In this document: positions 7,626 through 15,494 of the stretch, one piece after another
Numbering within the stretch: position 1 is the stretch's first letter
Layout of the letters: each line of letters opens with the position of its first letter
NCBI GenBank assembly: GCA_903835235.1
Contig: CAILMF010000010.1
Span: forward strand, 1 to 64,000
Source of the DNA: an uncultured Rhodospirillales bacterium
Lineage (GTDB): Bacteria > Pseudomonadota > Alphaproteobacteria > Acetobacterales > Acetobacteraceae
Reading direction: 5' to 3'
Length of the DNA stretch: 64,000 nt
The notes under the pieces: generated by a model
Told to the model about the DNA's origin: nothing
Database searches by the model: none
What the model saw: only the letters and a program-made list of their open reading frames with translations
Translations under genes and position numbers: made by a program

Positions 7626-8720
7626 CTACACGTTGAACAGGAAGTTCAGCAAATCCCCGTCCTTGACCACGTATTCCTTGCCTTCCAGCCGGAACTTGCC
7701 CGCCGACTTGCAGCCGGCCTCGCCATTGTTGGCAATGTAATCCTCATAGGCCATGCACTCGGCGCGGATGAAGCCGCGCTCGAAGTCGCCATGGATCACG
7801 CCGGCGGCTTGGGGCGCCTTGGTGCCCTGGGTGATGGTCCAGGCCCGCGTTTCCTTCGGCCCCACGGTGAAGTAGGTCAGCAGCCCCAGCAGCCCGTAGC
7901 CGGCGCTGATGACGCGGTCCAGGCCGCTATCCTCTAGGCCGAGGCTTTCCAGGAACTCGGCGCGGTCGTCGCCCGCCATCTGGCTGATCTCGGCCTCGAT
8001 GGCCGCCGAGACGATGACCACGCTGGCGCCTTCCGCCTTGGCCCGGGCGAAGACCTTTGCCGAGTGCGCATTGCCGGTGGCGGCGGAGGCTTCCTCCACG
8101 TTGCAGACGTAGAGCACCGGCTTGGTGGTCAGCAGTTGCAGCCGCTGGGCGGCCAGTTCCTCGCCCTTCGGCACCGCGGTGCGCGCGGCCTTGCCCTGTT
8201 CCAGCGCCGCCAGCAGCGGCGCGATCAGCGCGAACTCCGCCATGGCTTCCTTGTCGCCGCCACGGGCGCGCTTCTCCAGCCGGGTCTGGCGGGTCTGCAA
8301 CCCCTCCAGGTCGGCCAACATCAGCTCGGTCTCGATCGTCTCGATGTCGCGCAGCGGGTCGACGCTGCCATCAACATGGGTGACGTCGCCATCCTCGAAG
8401 CAGCGCACCACATGCACGATGGCATCGGTCTCCCGGATGTTGGCCAGGAACTTGTTGCCCAGGCCTTCGCCCTTGGAGGCGCCGGCGACCAGGCCGGCGA
8501 TGTCCACGAACTCCAGCGTCGTCGGGATGATCTGCTGGCTGGCCGCCACCTTGGCCAGCTTCTCCAGCCGCGGGTCCGGCACCGCCACCCGGCCGACATT
8601 CGGCTCGATGGTGCAGAAGGGATAGTTGGCGGCCTGGGCCGCGACGGTCGCGGTCAGCGCGTTGAACAGCGTGGACTTGCCGACATTGGGCAGGCCGACG
8701 ATGCCGCAGTTGAACCCCAT
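7626..8720 (-). CDS. ychF: Ribosome-binding ATPase YchF
   Basis: A 364-residue Obg-related P-loop protein that binds ribosomes and prefers ATP over GTP; it is linked to translation and oxidative stress. The G1 motif GLPNVGKST is at residues 8-16, followed by NYPFCTIEPNVG (switch I), DIAGLV (G3) and YVCNVEE in place of the usual NKxD, which is the reason YchF accepts ATP. The C-terminal TGS-like domain ends in VKDGDLLNFLFNV. The ATG at 8720 has an AAGGAG site seven to nine bases upstream. The start overlaps the end region of the hypothetical gene at 8725, within the pth-ychF cluster. Confidence 0.96.
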   Translation of the reverse strand: MGFNCGIVGLPNVGKSTLFNALTATVAAQAANYPFCTIEPNVGRVAVPDPRLEKLAKVAASQQIIPTTLEFVDIAGLVAGASKGEGLGNKFLANIRETDAIVHVVRCFEDGDVTHVDGSVDPLRDIETIETELMLADLEGLQTRQTRLEKRARGGDKEAMAEFALIAPLLAALEQGKAARTAVPKGEELAAQRLQLLTTKPVLYVCNVEEASAATGNAHSAKVFARAKAEGASVVIVSAAIEAEISQMAGDDRAEFLESLGLEDSGLDRVISAGYGLLGLLTYFTVGPKETRAWTITQGTKAPQAAGVIHGDFERGFIRAECMAYEDYIANNGEAGCKSAGKFRLEGKEYVVKDGDLLNFLFNV

Positions 8721-8724
8721 GGCA

Positions 8725-9207
8725 CTAAGCTCCTTGCTGCGCGGCGGCGGGCGCCAGCAGTCGGGTGGAAATATCCTGGGCCAGCGCGCTGGCGGCGATG
8801 CGCGCGGCGCCGTCATCGGTGCGCAGGCTGAGCGCGGCGGCGCGGAGCGCGGGGGCCAGCGTGGCTGGCAGCGCGCCGCAGCGCTTGGCGAGTGCGGCCA
8901 GCTTGCCGGCCACCGCTTCCGGCTCGCCGCCGGCGCCCAGCAACTCCCCGGCTTCCAGCAGCAGCGCCGCCTTCAGCGCGGCATCGGCGGCGGCGGACAG
9001 GGCGAGGCGCTGGCGGCGAACATCGCCCATGGCGCCATTGCTGGGGTCCAGCGGCACCGCGGCCACGGCGCCACGCAGCGCCACCGCCGTCTGCGCCAGC
9101 ACCTGGGCCTCAGCGGCCAGGGCGGAGGCCAGGGCGGCGGCGCCGTTCAGCCAGTCCTCCGGCCCCGGGCCGGTGCCGAAGGCCGCGGCGAAATCCTCGT
9201 CATCCAT
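8725..9207 (-). CDS. Hypothetical helical protein between pth and ychF
   Basis: A 160-residue soluble protein, Ala- and Leu-rich with few turns, so probably all-helical. It opens with an acidic stretch (MDDEDFAAAFGTGPGPEDWL) and contains no motif that I recognise. The ATG at 9207 follows a GGAGA site; a GTG one codon earlier is also open. Its stop (8725-8727) lies four bases before the ychF start and within the ychF ribosome binding region, which implies translational coupling. Codon use matches its neighbours. Its place in a conserved translation-factor cluster argues that it is real and might be linked to ribosome function, but that is inference. Confidence 0.65.
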   Translation of the reverse strand: MDDEDFAAAFGTGPGPEDWLNGAAALASALAAEAQVLAQTAVALRGAVAAVPLDPSNGAMGDVRRQRLALSAAADAALKAALLLEAGELLGAGGEPEAVAGKLAALAKRCGALPATLAPALRAAALSLRTDDGAARIAASALAQDISTRLLAPAAAQQGA

Positions 9208-9225
9208 CACGGCGTCTCCTGCGTC

Positions 9226-9274
9226 AGCGCCTGATCCGCGCAGGCGGACTCGCCGAAGCGGTGAATCAGTCGCT
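9226..9274. repeat. Palindrome-A type intergenic repeat, single copy
   Basis: Imperfect inverted repeat whose outer arms AGCGCCTGATC and TGAATCAGTCGCT flank an inner GGCG/CGCC hairpin with a four-base GACT loop. It has the same nested layout as the elements at 29241, 44317, 48610, 49066 and 61718. It sits between pth and the hypothetical gene. Confidence 0.6.
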
Positions 9275-9294
9275 CAAGCATGGCTGCTGCGGGG

Positions 9295-9314
9295 TGATCC
9301 ATCACGGTGGATCA
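9295..9314. terminator. Short inverted repeat at the end of pth
   Basis: TGATCCA and TGGATCA (9295-9301, 9308-9314) form a 7-bp stem with a six-base loop that overlaps the pth stop codon. It could be a weak terminator or attenuator between pth and the next gene, but there is no T-run. Confidence 0.3.
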
Positions 9315-9880
9315 CTCTGCAACAGCGCCACCCGGGTCATGAAGGCCTCGGGCTTGCCCTCGGCCAGGTTGGGGGCGGCGTCGGCCACCGCTTCCAGCAG
9401 TTGCACCAGCCAGGGTTCGTCCACCTTGGCGAAGTTGCCCAAAACATGGCCATGCACCCGCTCCTTGTGGCCGGGGTGGCCGATGCCGAGGCGCACGCGC
9501 CAATACTCGGGCGTGCCCAGCGCGCGTTGGATATCGCGCAGCCCGTTATGCCCGGCGGCGCCGCCGCCCAGCTTCACCCGCACCTTGGCGGGCGCCAGGT
9601 CCAGTTCGTCGTGGAACACGGTGATGTCGGTGGGCGGGATCTTCATGAAGGCGGCGGCGGGCTGCACCGCCTCGCCCGAAGCGTTCATGTAGGTGAGGGG
9701 CTTGAGCGCCAGCACCTTCTGGCCGGCGACCATGCCCTCGGCCACTTCCCCCTTGAAGCGTTTCCGCCAAGGGGAGAAGCGATGGCGCCGGGCGATCTCG
9801 TCCAGCGCCATGAAGCCGATGTTGTGGCGATGCCGCGCCTGGGAAGGCTCGGGATTGCCCAGGCCAACCCAGAGCAGCAT
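9302..9880 (-). CDS. pth: Peptidyl-tRNA hydrolase
   Basis: Cytosolic enzyme of 192 residues that releases peptides from prematurely dropped peptidyl-tRNA. Family landmarks are the N-terminal VGLGNPE, catalytic His in [10 protein letters not shown] (about 20), [22 protein letters not shown] with the catalytic Asp, and [13 protein letters not shown]. The length is typical (about 190-200). The ATG at 9880 begins [11 protein letters not shown], the expected start. Upstream lies rplY, an order common in bacteria, but a duplicated 69-bp sequence (9882-10010) fills the gap and may separate the two transcripts or place elements in the leader. Confidence 0.96.
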   Translation of the reverse strand: MLLWVGLGNPEPSQARHRHNIGFMALDEIARRHRFSPWRKRFKGEVAEGMVAGQKVLALKPLTYMNASGEAVQPAAAFMKIPPTDITVFHDELDLAPAKVRVKLGGGAAGHNGLRDIQRALGTPEYWRVRLGIGHPGHKERVHGHVLGNFAKVDEPWLVQLLEAVADAAPNLAEGKPEAFMTRVALLQSDPP

Positions 9881-9881
9881 C

Positions 9882-10010
9882 AGGCGCCCGATGGCCGAAG
9901 GGCCGCCAAGGGAATTGGCGTACCCGGAGGTCTGAATCGGTCGCCCAACATGCAGGCGCCCGATGGCCGAAGGGCCTTGAGGCCCGTAGGTCTGAATCGG
10001 TCGCCCAACA
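9882..10010. repeat. Tandem duplication between rplY and pth
   Basis: Two copies of a unit beginning AGGCGCCCGATGGCCGAAGG and ending GAATCGGTCGCCCAACA lie at 9882-9950 and 9954-10010. The second copy lacks about 12 bases in the middle. The ends share the TGAATCGG..CGC theme of the palindrome-A repeats elsewhere in the window. The array abuts the pth start codon, so it forms the 5' leader of pth. Confidence 0.7.
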
Positions 10011-10023
10011 CGCTACGCCAACC

Positions 10024-10704
10024 TTACTTCTTCTTGGCGGGCGCCGCGGCCGCGGGGGCCTTGGCGGGGGCGGCCTTGCCACCCTTGCCCTTGGCGGCCG
10101 GGGCGGCGGCGGCAACCGGGGCCGCCACTTCCTCCACCACTGTCGGCGGGGCCAGCGTGGCCACGACGAAGTCGCGGTTGATCACGGCCTTGGTGCCGAA
10201 CTGGTCCTTGATGGAGGACCAGCGCAGGCTGTCGCCGATATTGGCGGCGCCGAGGTCGATCTCGAAGAACTCCGGCACGTTGTCCGGGTCCGCCATCACT
10301 TCCACGTCGCGGCGCACCGCGTTCAGCACGCCGCCGGCCTTGATGCCCGGGCAGGTGTCTTCGTTGAGGAAGTGCACGGCGACCTTCACCTTGATGCGGG
10401 TGCCGGCGGCGACGCGCTGGAAGTCGACATGGATCGGCCGGTCGGTGACCGGGTGGAACTGGATGTCGCGCATGATGGTACGGACGGTGACGCCGTCCTT
10501 CACCGCAACCTCATACAGGTGGCTCTGCCAGCCGCCCTTGTGCAGTTCCTTCATGATGATCCGCGGGTCGAGCGCGCAGAGCGTCGCTTCCTGCTTGGCA
10601 CCATAGATGACTGCGGGAACTAGTCCCTCTCGCCGGGTCGCGCGCGCCGCCCCCTTACCGGAACGCTCGCGAGACTCGGCCTCGATCCTGATGGTCTGGA
10701 CCAT
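10024..10704 (-). CDS. rplY: 50S ribosomal protein L25/general stress protein Ctc
   Basis: A 5S rRNA-binding large-subunit protein in the long Ctc form: an N-terminal L25 beta barrel (residues 1-95: IRIEAESRERSGKGAAR, LVPAVIYG), then the TL5/Ctc C-terminal domain (95-190). The last 35 residues are a Lys/Ala/Pro-rich tail ending KKK, as is usual in Alphaproteobacteria. The ATG at 10704 is the expected start. Upstream are the 3 x 55-bp repeats. The usual prs neighbour is absent and an MFS gene takes its place. Confidence 0.96.
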   Translation of the reverse strand: MVQTIRIEAESRERSGKGAARATRREGLVPAVIYGAKQEATLCALDPRIIMKELHKGGWQSHLYEVAVKDGVTVRTIMRDIQFHPVTDRPIHVDFQRVAAGTRIKVKVAVHFLNEDTCPGIKAGGVLNAVRRDVEVMADPDNVPEFFEIDLGAANIGDSLRWSSIKDQFGTKAVINRDFVVATLAPPTVVEEVAAPVAAAAPAAKGKGGKAAPAKAPAAAAPAKKK

Positions 10705-10841
10705 GGCTTAACTCCGCTTGCTTGGGTTCATATCGCCTGCCAGCCCGTGGGCGACAAACGACAGCGCCGGCCTCCAGGGGTGCCGGCGCAGCGCGGGGAC
10801 TTAGCGCCTCGGGGGGGCTGGCGCAAGCGCGGCGAGGCCAG

Positions 10842-10998
10842 CGTCCGATCGTCGCCGGCGGAAGCCCGGCGGCGTGAATCGGCCGCTCGTACCCTGCGTC
10901 CGATCGTCGCCGGCGGAAGCCCGGCGGCGTGAATCGGCCGCTCGTACACTGCGTCCGATCGTCGGCGGTGGAAGCATCGGCGGCGTGAATCGGCCGCG
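10842..10998. repeat. Three tandem 55-bp palindrome-A type repeats
   Basis: Units begin CGTCCGATCGTCGCCGGCGG at 10842, 10897 and 10952. Each continues through GTGAATCGGCCGC; the first two differ by one base, the third diverges inside (GTCGGCGGTGGAAGCATCGG). The theme GATCGTCGCCGGCGGAA..GCGTGAATC is shared with single copies across the window. The array fills the gap between the MFS stop at 10999 and the rplY leader. Confidence 0.8.
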
Positions 10999-12504
10999 CT
11001 AGATCCGCCGCATCGGCACCCGCCAGGCCAGCACGGCGCCCAGCGCCACCAGGCCGGCAGCGCCCAGGAAGGCGGCGCGGAAGCCGCTGGCCAGGCCGGC
11101 GGCCAGCAGGGTGCGGTCTGCCTCCGGCAGGGTGGGCAGCAGGCCGGCGCCTTCCCGCACCAGGCGGCCGAACAGCGAGGCGGCGGCCGGGTCGTGCGCC
11201 GCCAGGCTGCCGAACAGCAGGGCGCCGAGCAGCGCGGTGGCCGCCGCCGCGCCCAGGCTGCGGGCGAATTGCACCGAGGCCGCCGCCGCCCCCAGCCGCG
11301 CCGGGCCGGCCGCCACCTGCACGGTTATCTGCACCACGGGGTAGGAGGTGGACATGCCCATGGCCGCCAGGCCGAACAGCAGGGCCAGGGCGAAGTCGGG
11401 CAGCACCTCGGCGAAGACCGCGGCCAGCACCAGCAGCGCGGTGGCCACGGGCAGGCCGATGCTGGGCAGGATCATCGCCAGGCCGGTGCGCGTCATCATC
11501 TGGCCGGCGAACATGCCGCCCAGGAAGCCGCCGATGGAAAACGGCAGCAGCAGCGCGCCAGCGGCGGAGGGGGCCAGGCCGCGCGCGGTTTGCAGGTAGA
11601 TCGGCAGGAAGGTGACCAGGCTGACGAAGGCGCCATGCACCAGGCCGCTCATCAGGTCGGCGCGCCAGATGACCGGCTGCGCCAGCAGGCCGAGCGGCAG
11701 CAGCGGGTGGCGGGCGGTGCGTTCCTGGCACCACAGCAGGAACAGGCAGGCCAGCGCCGCCACGCCCAGGAAGAAGGCCAGCGGCAGGGCGGCGGCGGTG
11801 AGTTGCTGCAACTGGGAGAAGGCCAGCAGCGCCGGGCCGACGAAGCCGGCGAACAGCAGGGCGCCCCAGGCGTCGAAGCTGAAGGGCTGGCCGGCGCCGG
11901 GCGCGGCGCGGCGGGGCAGGCGCAGCGCCAGGGCGAAGGCCAGCGCCAGCAGCGGCAGCATCACCCAGAAGCAGGCGCGCCAGCCGTAATGCTGGGTCAG
12001 CCAGCCGCCCACCAGCGGCCCGGCCGAGGAGGCCAGCACGAAGCAGCTGGCGATATAGGCCTGGAAGCGGCCCCTTTCGCGCGGCGGCAGCGCCTCGCCG
12101 ATCAGCGCCATGGTCAGCGTGGTCAGCGCCCCGCCGCCGCAGCCCTGGACCAGGCGACCCAGCACCAGGCCGCCGAAATCACCGGACAGGGCGCAGAGCA
12201 GGGCGCCGGCGCCATGGGCGACCAGGCCCACCAGCAGCAGGCGTCTGCGGCCGAAGGCATCGGCCAGCCGGCCGAAGACCGGGGCGGCGATGGTGGCGGC
12301 GACGAGATAGGCGACGACGACCCAGGTGACCTGGTCCAGCGCGCCGAACTCCCCGGCGATGGCGGGCAGCGCGGTGGCGACGATGGTCTGGTCGGCCGAG
12401 CCGAGGATGATGGCCAGGGCCACCGAGGGAAATACCCGGAAGAAGGCCGCGCGCAGTTCGGCCGGCGACATCTCGGGGAAGCGTTCGGCGGCTTGGACGG
12501 TCAT
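10999..12504 (-). CDS. MFS multidrug exporter, DHA2 (14-helix) type
   Basis: A 501-residue inner-membrane transporter with about 14 helices, the layout of EmrB/QacA-type proton-drug antiporters. Landmarks are the motif D-like DQTIVATALPAIAGEFG early on, motif A GRLADAFGRRRLLLVG after helix 2, and motif C ASSAGPLVGGWLTQHYGWR in helix 5. The substrate is unknown. The ATG at 12504 (MTVQAAERF) is chosen because the cytoplasmic N-terminus is then of normal length; an ATG at 12576 is an alternative, and neither has a strong Shine-Dalgarno. It follows accA by 100 bases, so the two may share a transcript without sharing a function. Confidence 0.88.
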   Translation of the reverse strand: MTVQAAERFPEMSPAELRAAFFRVFPSVALAIILGSADQTIVATALPAIAGEFGALDQVTWVVVAYLVAATIAAPVFGRLADAFGRRRLLLVGLVAHGAGALLCALSGDFGGLVLGRLVQGCGGGALTTLTMALIGEALPPRERGRFQAYIASCFVLASSAGPLVGGWLTQHYGWRACFWVMLPLLALAFALALRLPRRAAPGAGQPFSFDAWGALLFAGFVGPALLAFSQLQQLTAAALPLAFFLGVAALACLFLLWCQERTARHPLLPLGLLAQPVIWRADLMSGLVHGAFVSLVTFLPIYLQTARGLAPSAAGALLLPFSIGGFLGGMFAGQMMTRTGLAMILPSIGLPVATALLVLAAVFAEVLPDFALALLFGLAAMGMSTSYPVVQITVQVAAGPARLGAAAASVQFARSLGAAAATALLGALLFGSLAAHDPAAASLFGRLVREGAGLLPTLPEADRTLLAAGLASGFRAAFLGAAGLVALGAVLAWRVPMRRI

Positions 12505-12604
12505 GCTGGCGGTGCAGGTGGGGCCGGGGGCCAAGGGCGCAACCCGGGGCGCAACCTCCGCGCCGGCCGGGTCCATGGCCAGGTCCGGGGCCGGGCGCGG
12601 CGGG

Positions 12605-13561
12605 TCACGCCACCGCGTGCCGGCCCATCTCCAGGAACTTGTCGCGCCGGCGGCCGCGCAGCGTGGCAGGGTCCAGCGGCAGCAGCGGGTCCAGGCAATC
12701 GGCAATCTGCCGGGCCACGGCGGCCAGCATCGCCTCGGGGTCGCGGTGGGCGCCGCCCATGGGTTCCGGGATGACGGCGTCGATCAGCGCCAAGCGCTTC
12801 AGGTCCTCGGCGGTCAGCTTCAGCGCCTCGGCCGCAGTGCTGGCCATGGCCTGGTCGCGCCAGAGGATGCTGGCGCAGCCTTCCGGGCTGATGACGGAAT
12901 AGATCGCGTGCTCCAGCATCAGTACCCGGTCGGCGGCGGCCAGGGCGATGGCACCGCCGGAGCCACCTTCCCCGATGATGGTGGCGATGAAGGGCACGGG
13001 GGCGTCGAGCCCGGCCTCGATGCTGCGGGCGATCGCCTCGGCCTGGCCGCGGGCCTCGGCCTCGATGCCCGGGAAGGCGCCGGCGGTATCGACGAAGCTG
13101 AGGATGGGCAGGCCGAAGCGGCCGGCGAGTTCCATGATCCGCCGCGCCTTGCGGTAGCCTTCCGGCTTGGCCATGCCGAAATTATGCTTCACCCGGCTTT
13201 CGGTGTCGTTGCCCTTCTCGGTGCCCAGCACCGCCACGCTGCGGCCGCGGAAGCGGCCCAGGCCGGCCACCACGGCGGCGTCGTCGCCGAAGGCGCGGTC
13301 GCCGGCCAGGGGCGTCCACTCGCTGATCAGGCCGCGGATGTAGTCCAGGCATTTCGGCCGGTCCGGGTGGCGGGCAACCAGGGTCTTCTGCCAGGGCGTC
13401 AGCTTGGCGTAGGTGGTGCGCAGCAGGGACTGCGCCTTGTCGCGCAGCTTGCCGACCTCGTCGGCGACATCGATGCCGCCGGCGTCGGTGGTCCGCCGCA
13501 GCTCCTCGATCTTGCCTTCGAGCTCGGCGATGGGTTTTTCGAATTCAAGGAAATGACGCAT
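12605..13561 (-). CDS. accA: Acetyl-CoA carboxylase carboxyltransferase subunit alpha
   Basis: A 318-residue subunit that works with AccD to move the carboxyl group from biotinyl-BCCP to acetyl-CoA, the first committed step of fatty acid synthesis. The N-terminus (MRHFLEFEKPIAELEGKIEEL), RHPDRPKCLDYI, GGSGGAIALAAADRVLMLE and the VISPEGCASILWRD segment are all standard AccA. The length is typical. The ATG follows an AAGGGA site. It sits downstream of xerD and a methyltransferase gene on the same strand; xerD-accA proximity is common in related genomes. Confidence 0.97.
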   Translation of the reverse strand: MRHFLEFEKPIAELEGKIEELRRTTDAGGIDVADEVGKLRDKAQSLLRTTYAKLTPWQKTLVARHPDRPKCLDYIRGLISEWTPLAGDRAFGDDAAVVAGLGRFRGRSVAVLGTEKGNDTESRVKHNFGMAKPEGYRKARRIMELAGRFGLPILSFVDTAGAFPGIEAEARGQAEAIARSIEAGLDAPVPFIATIIGEGGSGGAIALAAADRVLMLEHAIYSVISPEGCASILWRDQAMASTAAEALKLTAEDLKRLALIDAVIPEPMGGAHRDPEAMLAAVARQIADCLDPLLPLDPATLRGRRRDKFLEMGRHAVA

Positions 13562-13615
13562 GGAAGTCCCTTGGGCGCAGCCCGGTTAGCGGAAAAGCCC
13601 GGCGGGCGGAAGCGT

Positions 13616-14368
13616 TCAGGCGCTGGCCGGGTCGGCGGGCGGCTCGGCTGGTGGCTCCCCTGGCGGCTCGGCCATCAGCACCCGCTCCAGCTCCCGCATC
13701 CGGGCCTGCATGGCCCTGAGTTCCAGGATGGCATGGATGCGGAACTGGCCTTCCTGGGTGTGTTCGGCGGCATTGCCCAGCACGTCCGGCTGCTCCGCCA
13801 GCCGGTAATTGGTGATGCCCTCGATCCGGTGGGCCAGGCGCTCGGCCCGCGCCGCCGGCTGCCCCTTGGCGAAGACCATGACGCAGTCGTTGAACCAGGC
13901 GTAGTGCTGCGGGGCGATGAAGCTTTCCACCAGCGTCACGGTCTGGCCCATCATCCGGCCCCAGTCCTGCAACGCCAGGCCGGCATCGGGGTAGAAGCGC
14001 CAGTGGTCCCGCGGAAAGCCGTGGTAGCCGCCATTGGAGGGCGCATTGACGTAGATGTACCCGCCGGGGCGCAGCACCCGCAGCATTTCCAGGAAGCTGA
14101 CCCAGAACATCGGGTCGTGCTCGAAGCAGCTGGTCGAGACCACCAGGTCGAAGCTGTCGGCGGGGAAGGGGTAGCGGCGCGGGTCCTCCAGCACGAGATC
14201 GACGCCCGGCCCGGCGGTGAGGTCGATGCCGGTATAGGGCGCGCCGGGCGGCGCCACCTGGCGCAGCGTGCCGTTCACGTCGTAGGAGCCGACATCCAGG
14301 ATGCGGCTGTCCGGCTGGGCGTAGAGCTCGAAGAAGGCCCGACCGATGTTGAGCGCCGAGAGGTGCAT
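13616..14368 (-). CDS. Class I SAM-dependent methyltransferase
   Basis: A 250-residue cytosolic protein with a Methyltransf_11-type Rossmann core. Motif I reads ILDVGSYDVNGTLR, followed by YTGIDLTAGPGVDLVLEDP (acidic loop binding SAM ribose) and FDLVVSTSCFEHD, with VLRPGGYIYVNAPS as the post-core strand. The C-terminus is a Pro/Glu/Ala tail (EPPGEPPAEPPADP). SNGGYHGFPRDHWRFYPD resembles methyltransferases of cell-surface glycan clusters, so a sugar or lipid acceptor is possible but unproven. The ATG at 14368 lies just below the xerD stop (14373), which points to translational coupling. Confidence 0.82.
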   Translation of the reverse strand: MHLSALNIGRAFFELYAQPDSRILDVGSYDVNGTLRQVAPPGAPYTGIDLTAGPGVDLVLEDPRRYPFPADSFDLVVSTSCFEHDPMFWVSFLEMLRVLRPGGYIYVNAPSNGGYHGFPRDHWRFYPDAGLALQDWGRMMGQTVTLVESFIAPQHYAWFNDCVMVFAKGQPAARAERLAHRIEGITNYRLAEQPDVLGNAAEHTQEGQFRIHAILELRAMQARMRELERVLMAEPPGEPPAEPPADPASA

Positions 14369-14372
14369 GACG

Positions 14373-15293
14373 TTACGCTCCTGCCTGGCGGCCAGTCTGC
14401 GCCAGCGGATGGTGTGCCTCAACCAGGGCGCGCAGCCGCTCCTCCAGCACTTTCGTGTAAATCTGCGTGGTGGCGATATCGGCGTGGCCCAGCAGCAATT
14501 GCAGGCTGCGCAGGTCGGCGCCGCGGCCCAGCAGGTGGCTGGCGAAACTGTGCCGCAGCACATGCGGGCTGACCCGGTCGGCCTCCAGCCCCGCGGCCAG
14601 GGCGGCGTCCTTCAGCAGCAGGCCCAGGCCCTGGCGGGTCATGTGGCCGGAAGCGGCGCGTCCCGGAAACAGCCAGCGCGGCGGCACCGGCTTGGCGCGG
14701 GGTTTCTCGACCAGGGTGGCGCGGGCGGCCAGGGCGGCGTCGCGGGCGCGCTGGCTGATCGGCACCAGGCGTTCCTTGCCGCCCTTGCCGCGCACCGCGA
14801 CCAGTTGTTCGTCCGCCCGCAGCGCCGCCAGGGGCAGGCCGACCAGCTCGCTGGCGCGCAGACCGCTGCAATAGAGCAGTTCCAGCGCCGCCACGGCCTG
14901 CTGGCCGCGCAGGCCGGGCAGGGTGGCCGCGCCGTCGATCAGCGCCGTCACCTCCGATTCGGCCAGGGCCTTGGGCAGGCTGGCGGCCAGGCGCGGGCCG
15001 GCCAGCAGCTCGGTCGGGTCATCCGGGCGGATGCCTTCGCGCGCCAGGAACCGGTAGTATTGCCGCAACGCCGAAAGCCGCCGTGCCGAGGTTCGGGCGG
15101 CCAGGCCCAGATCTGTCACGCGTTGCAGGTAGCGGCCGAGCAGGGCGCCATCGGCGGCTTCCGGCTCGGTGCCCTGGGCGCGGGCGAAGGCGGCGAAATC
15201 GCTGAGATCGGCCTGGTAGGCGGCCAGCGTGTTGCGGGCGGCACCGCGCTCCGCCACCAGCATTTCCAGGAAGGCTTCCAGGTGGCGGTTCAC
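14373..15293 (-). CDS. xerD: Tyrosine recombinase XerD
   Basis: A 306-residue site-specific recombinase that, with XerC, resolves chromosome dimers at dif during division. It has a SAM-like N-terminal DNA-binding domain (1-95) and a catalytic domain with YCSGLRASELVGL (Arg I), the Lys loop KGGKERLVP, HVLRHSFASHLL (His-x-x-Arg), GHADIATTQIYTKV (His and nucleophilic Tyr). The start is a GTG at 15293 whose first base touches the TAG stop of the upstream 48-codon ORF. XerD rather than XerC is chosen from its place next to accA and from overall resemblance; a XerC call is possible. Confidence 0.9.
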   Translation of the reverse strand: MNRHLEAFLEMLVAERGAARNTLAAYQADLSDFAAFARAQGTEPEAADGALLGRYLQRVTDLGLAARTSARRLSALRQYYRFLAREGIRPDDPTELLAGPRLAASLPKALAESEVTALIDGAATLPGLRGQQAVAALELLYCSGLRASELVGLPLAALRADEQLVAVRGKGGKERLVPISQRARDAALAARATLVEKPRAKPVPPRWLFPGRAASGHMTRQGLGLLLKDAALAAGLEADRVSPHVLRHSFASHLLGRGADLRSLQLLLGHADIATTQIYTKVLEERLRALVEAHHPLAQTGRQAGA

Positions 15294-15440
15294 CTACCGC
15301 GTCTGGAACCGGTCGTTGGACAGCACCCGCTCCACCGTGGTGGGGGAGGCGGCGGGCGGGAAGGCCCCCACCGCCAGCAGGCCGGCGACGGACAGGACGA
15401 TCAGGAAGAAGACCAGCAGCAGAACCGGCCGGCGAAACAT
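15294..15440 (-). CDS. 48-residue membrane peptide upstream of xerD
   Basis: Encodes a short protein with positive start MFRRP, one hydrophobic helix (VLLLVFFLIVLSVAGLLAVG, residues 6-25) and a polar tail (VERVLSNDRFQTR). The stop codon TAG at 15294-15296 directly abuts the xerD GTG start, so translation is probably coupled. It is divergent from aroKB with only 54 bases between. No family is recognised; conservation beside xerD/aroK in related genomes would settle whether it is real. The overlap layout and signal-anchor form argue in favour. Confidence 0.55.
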   Translation of the reverse strand: MFRRPVLLLVFFLIVLSVAGLLAVGAFPPAASPTTVERVLSNDRFQTR

Positions 15441-15494
15441 GAAAGCGAGCGCTCCCTCGCGCCTGGGTGGGGGGCTGTGCTACCCGTCAAGATC

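Noticed and set aside
11194-12774. 526-codon plus-strand frame opposite the MFS exporter
   Set aside because: Gln/Arg/Gly-rich antisense of a well-supported transporter.
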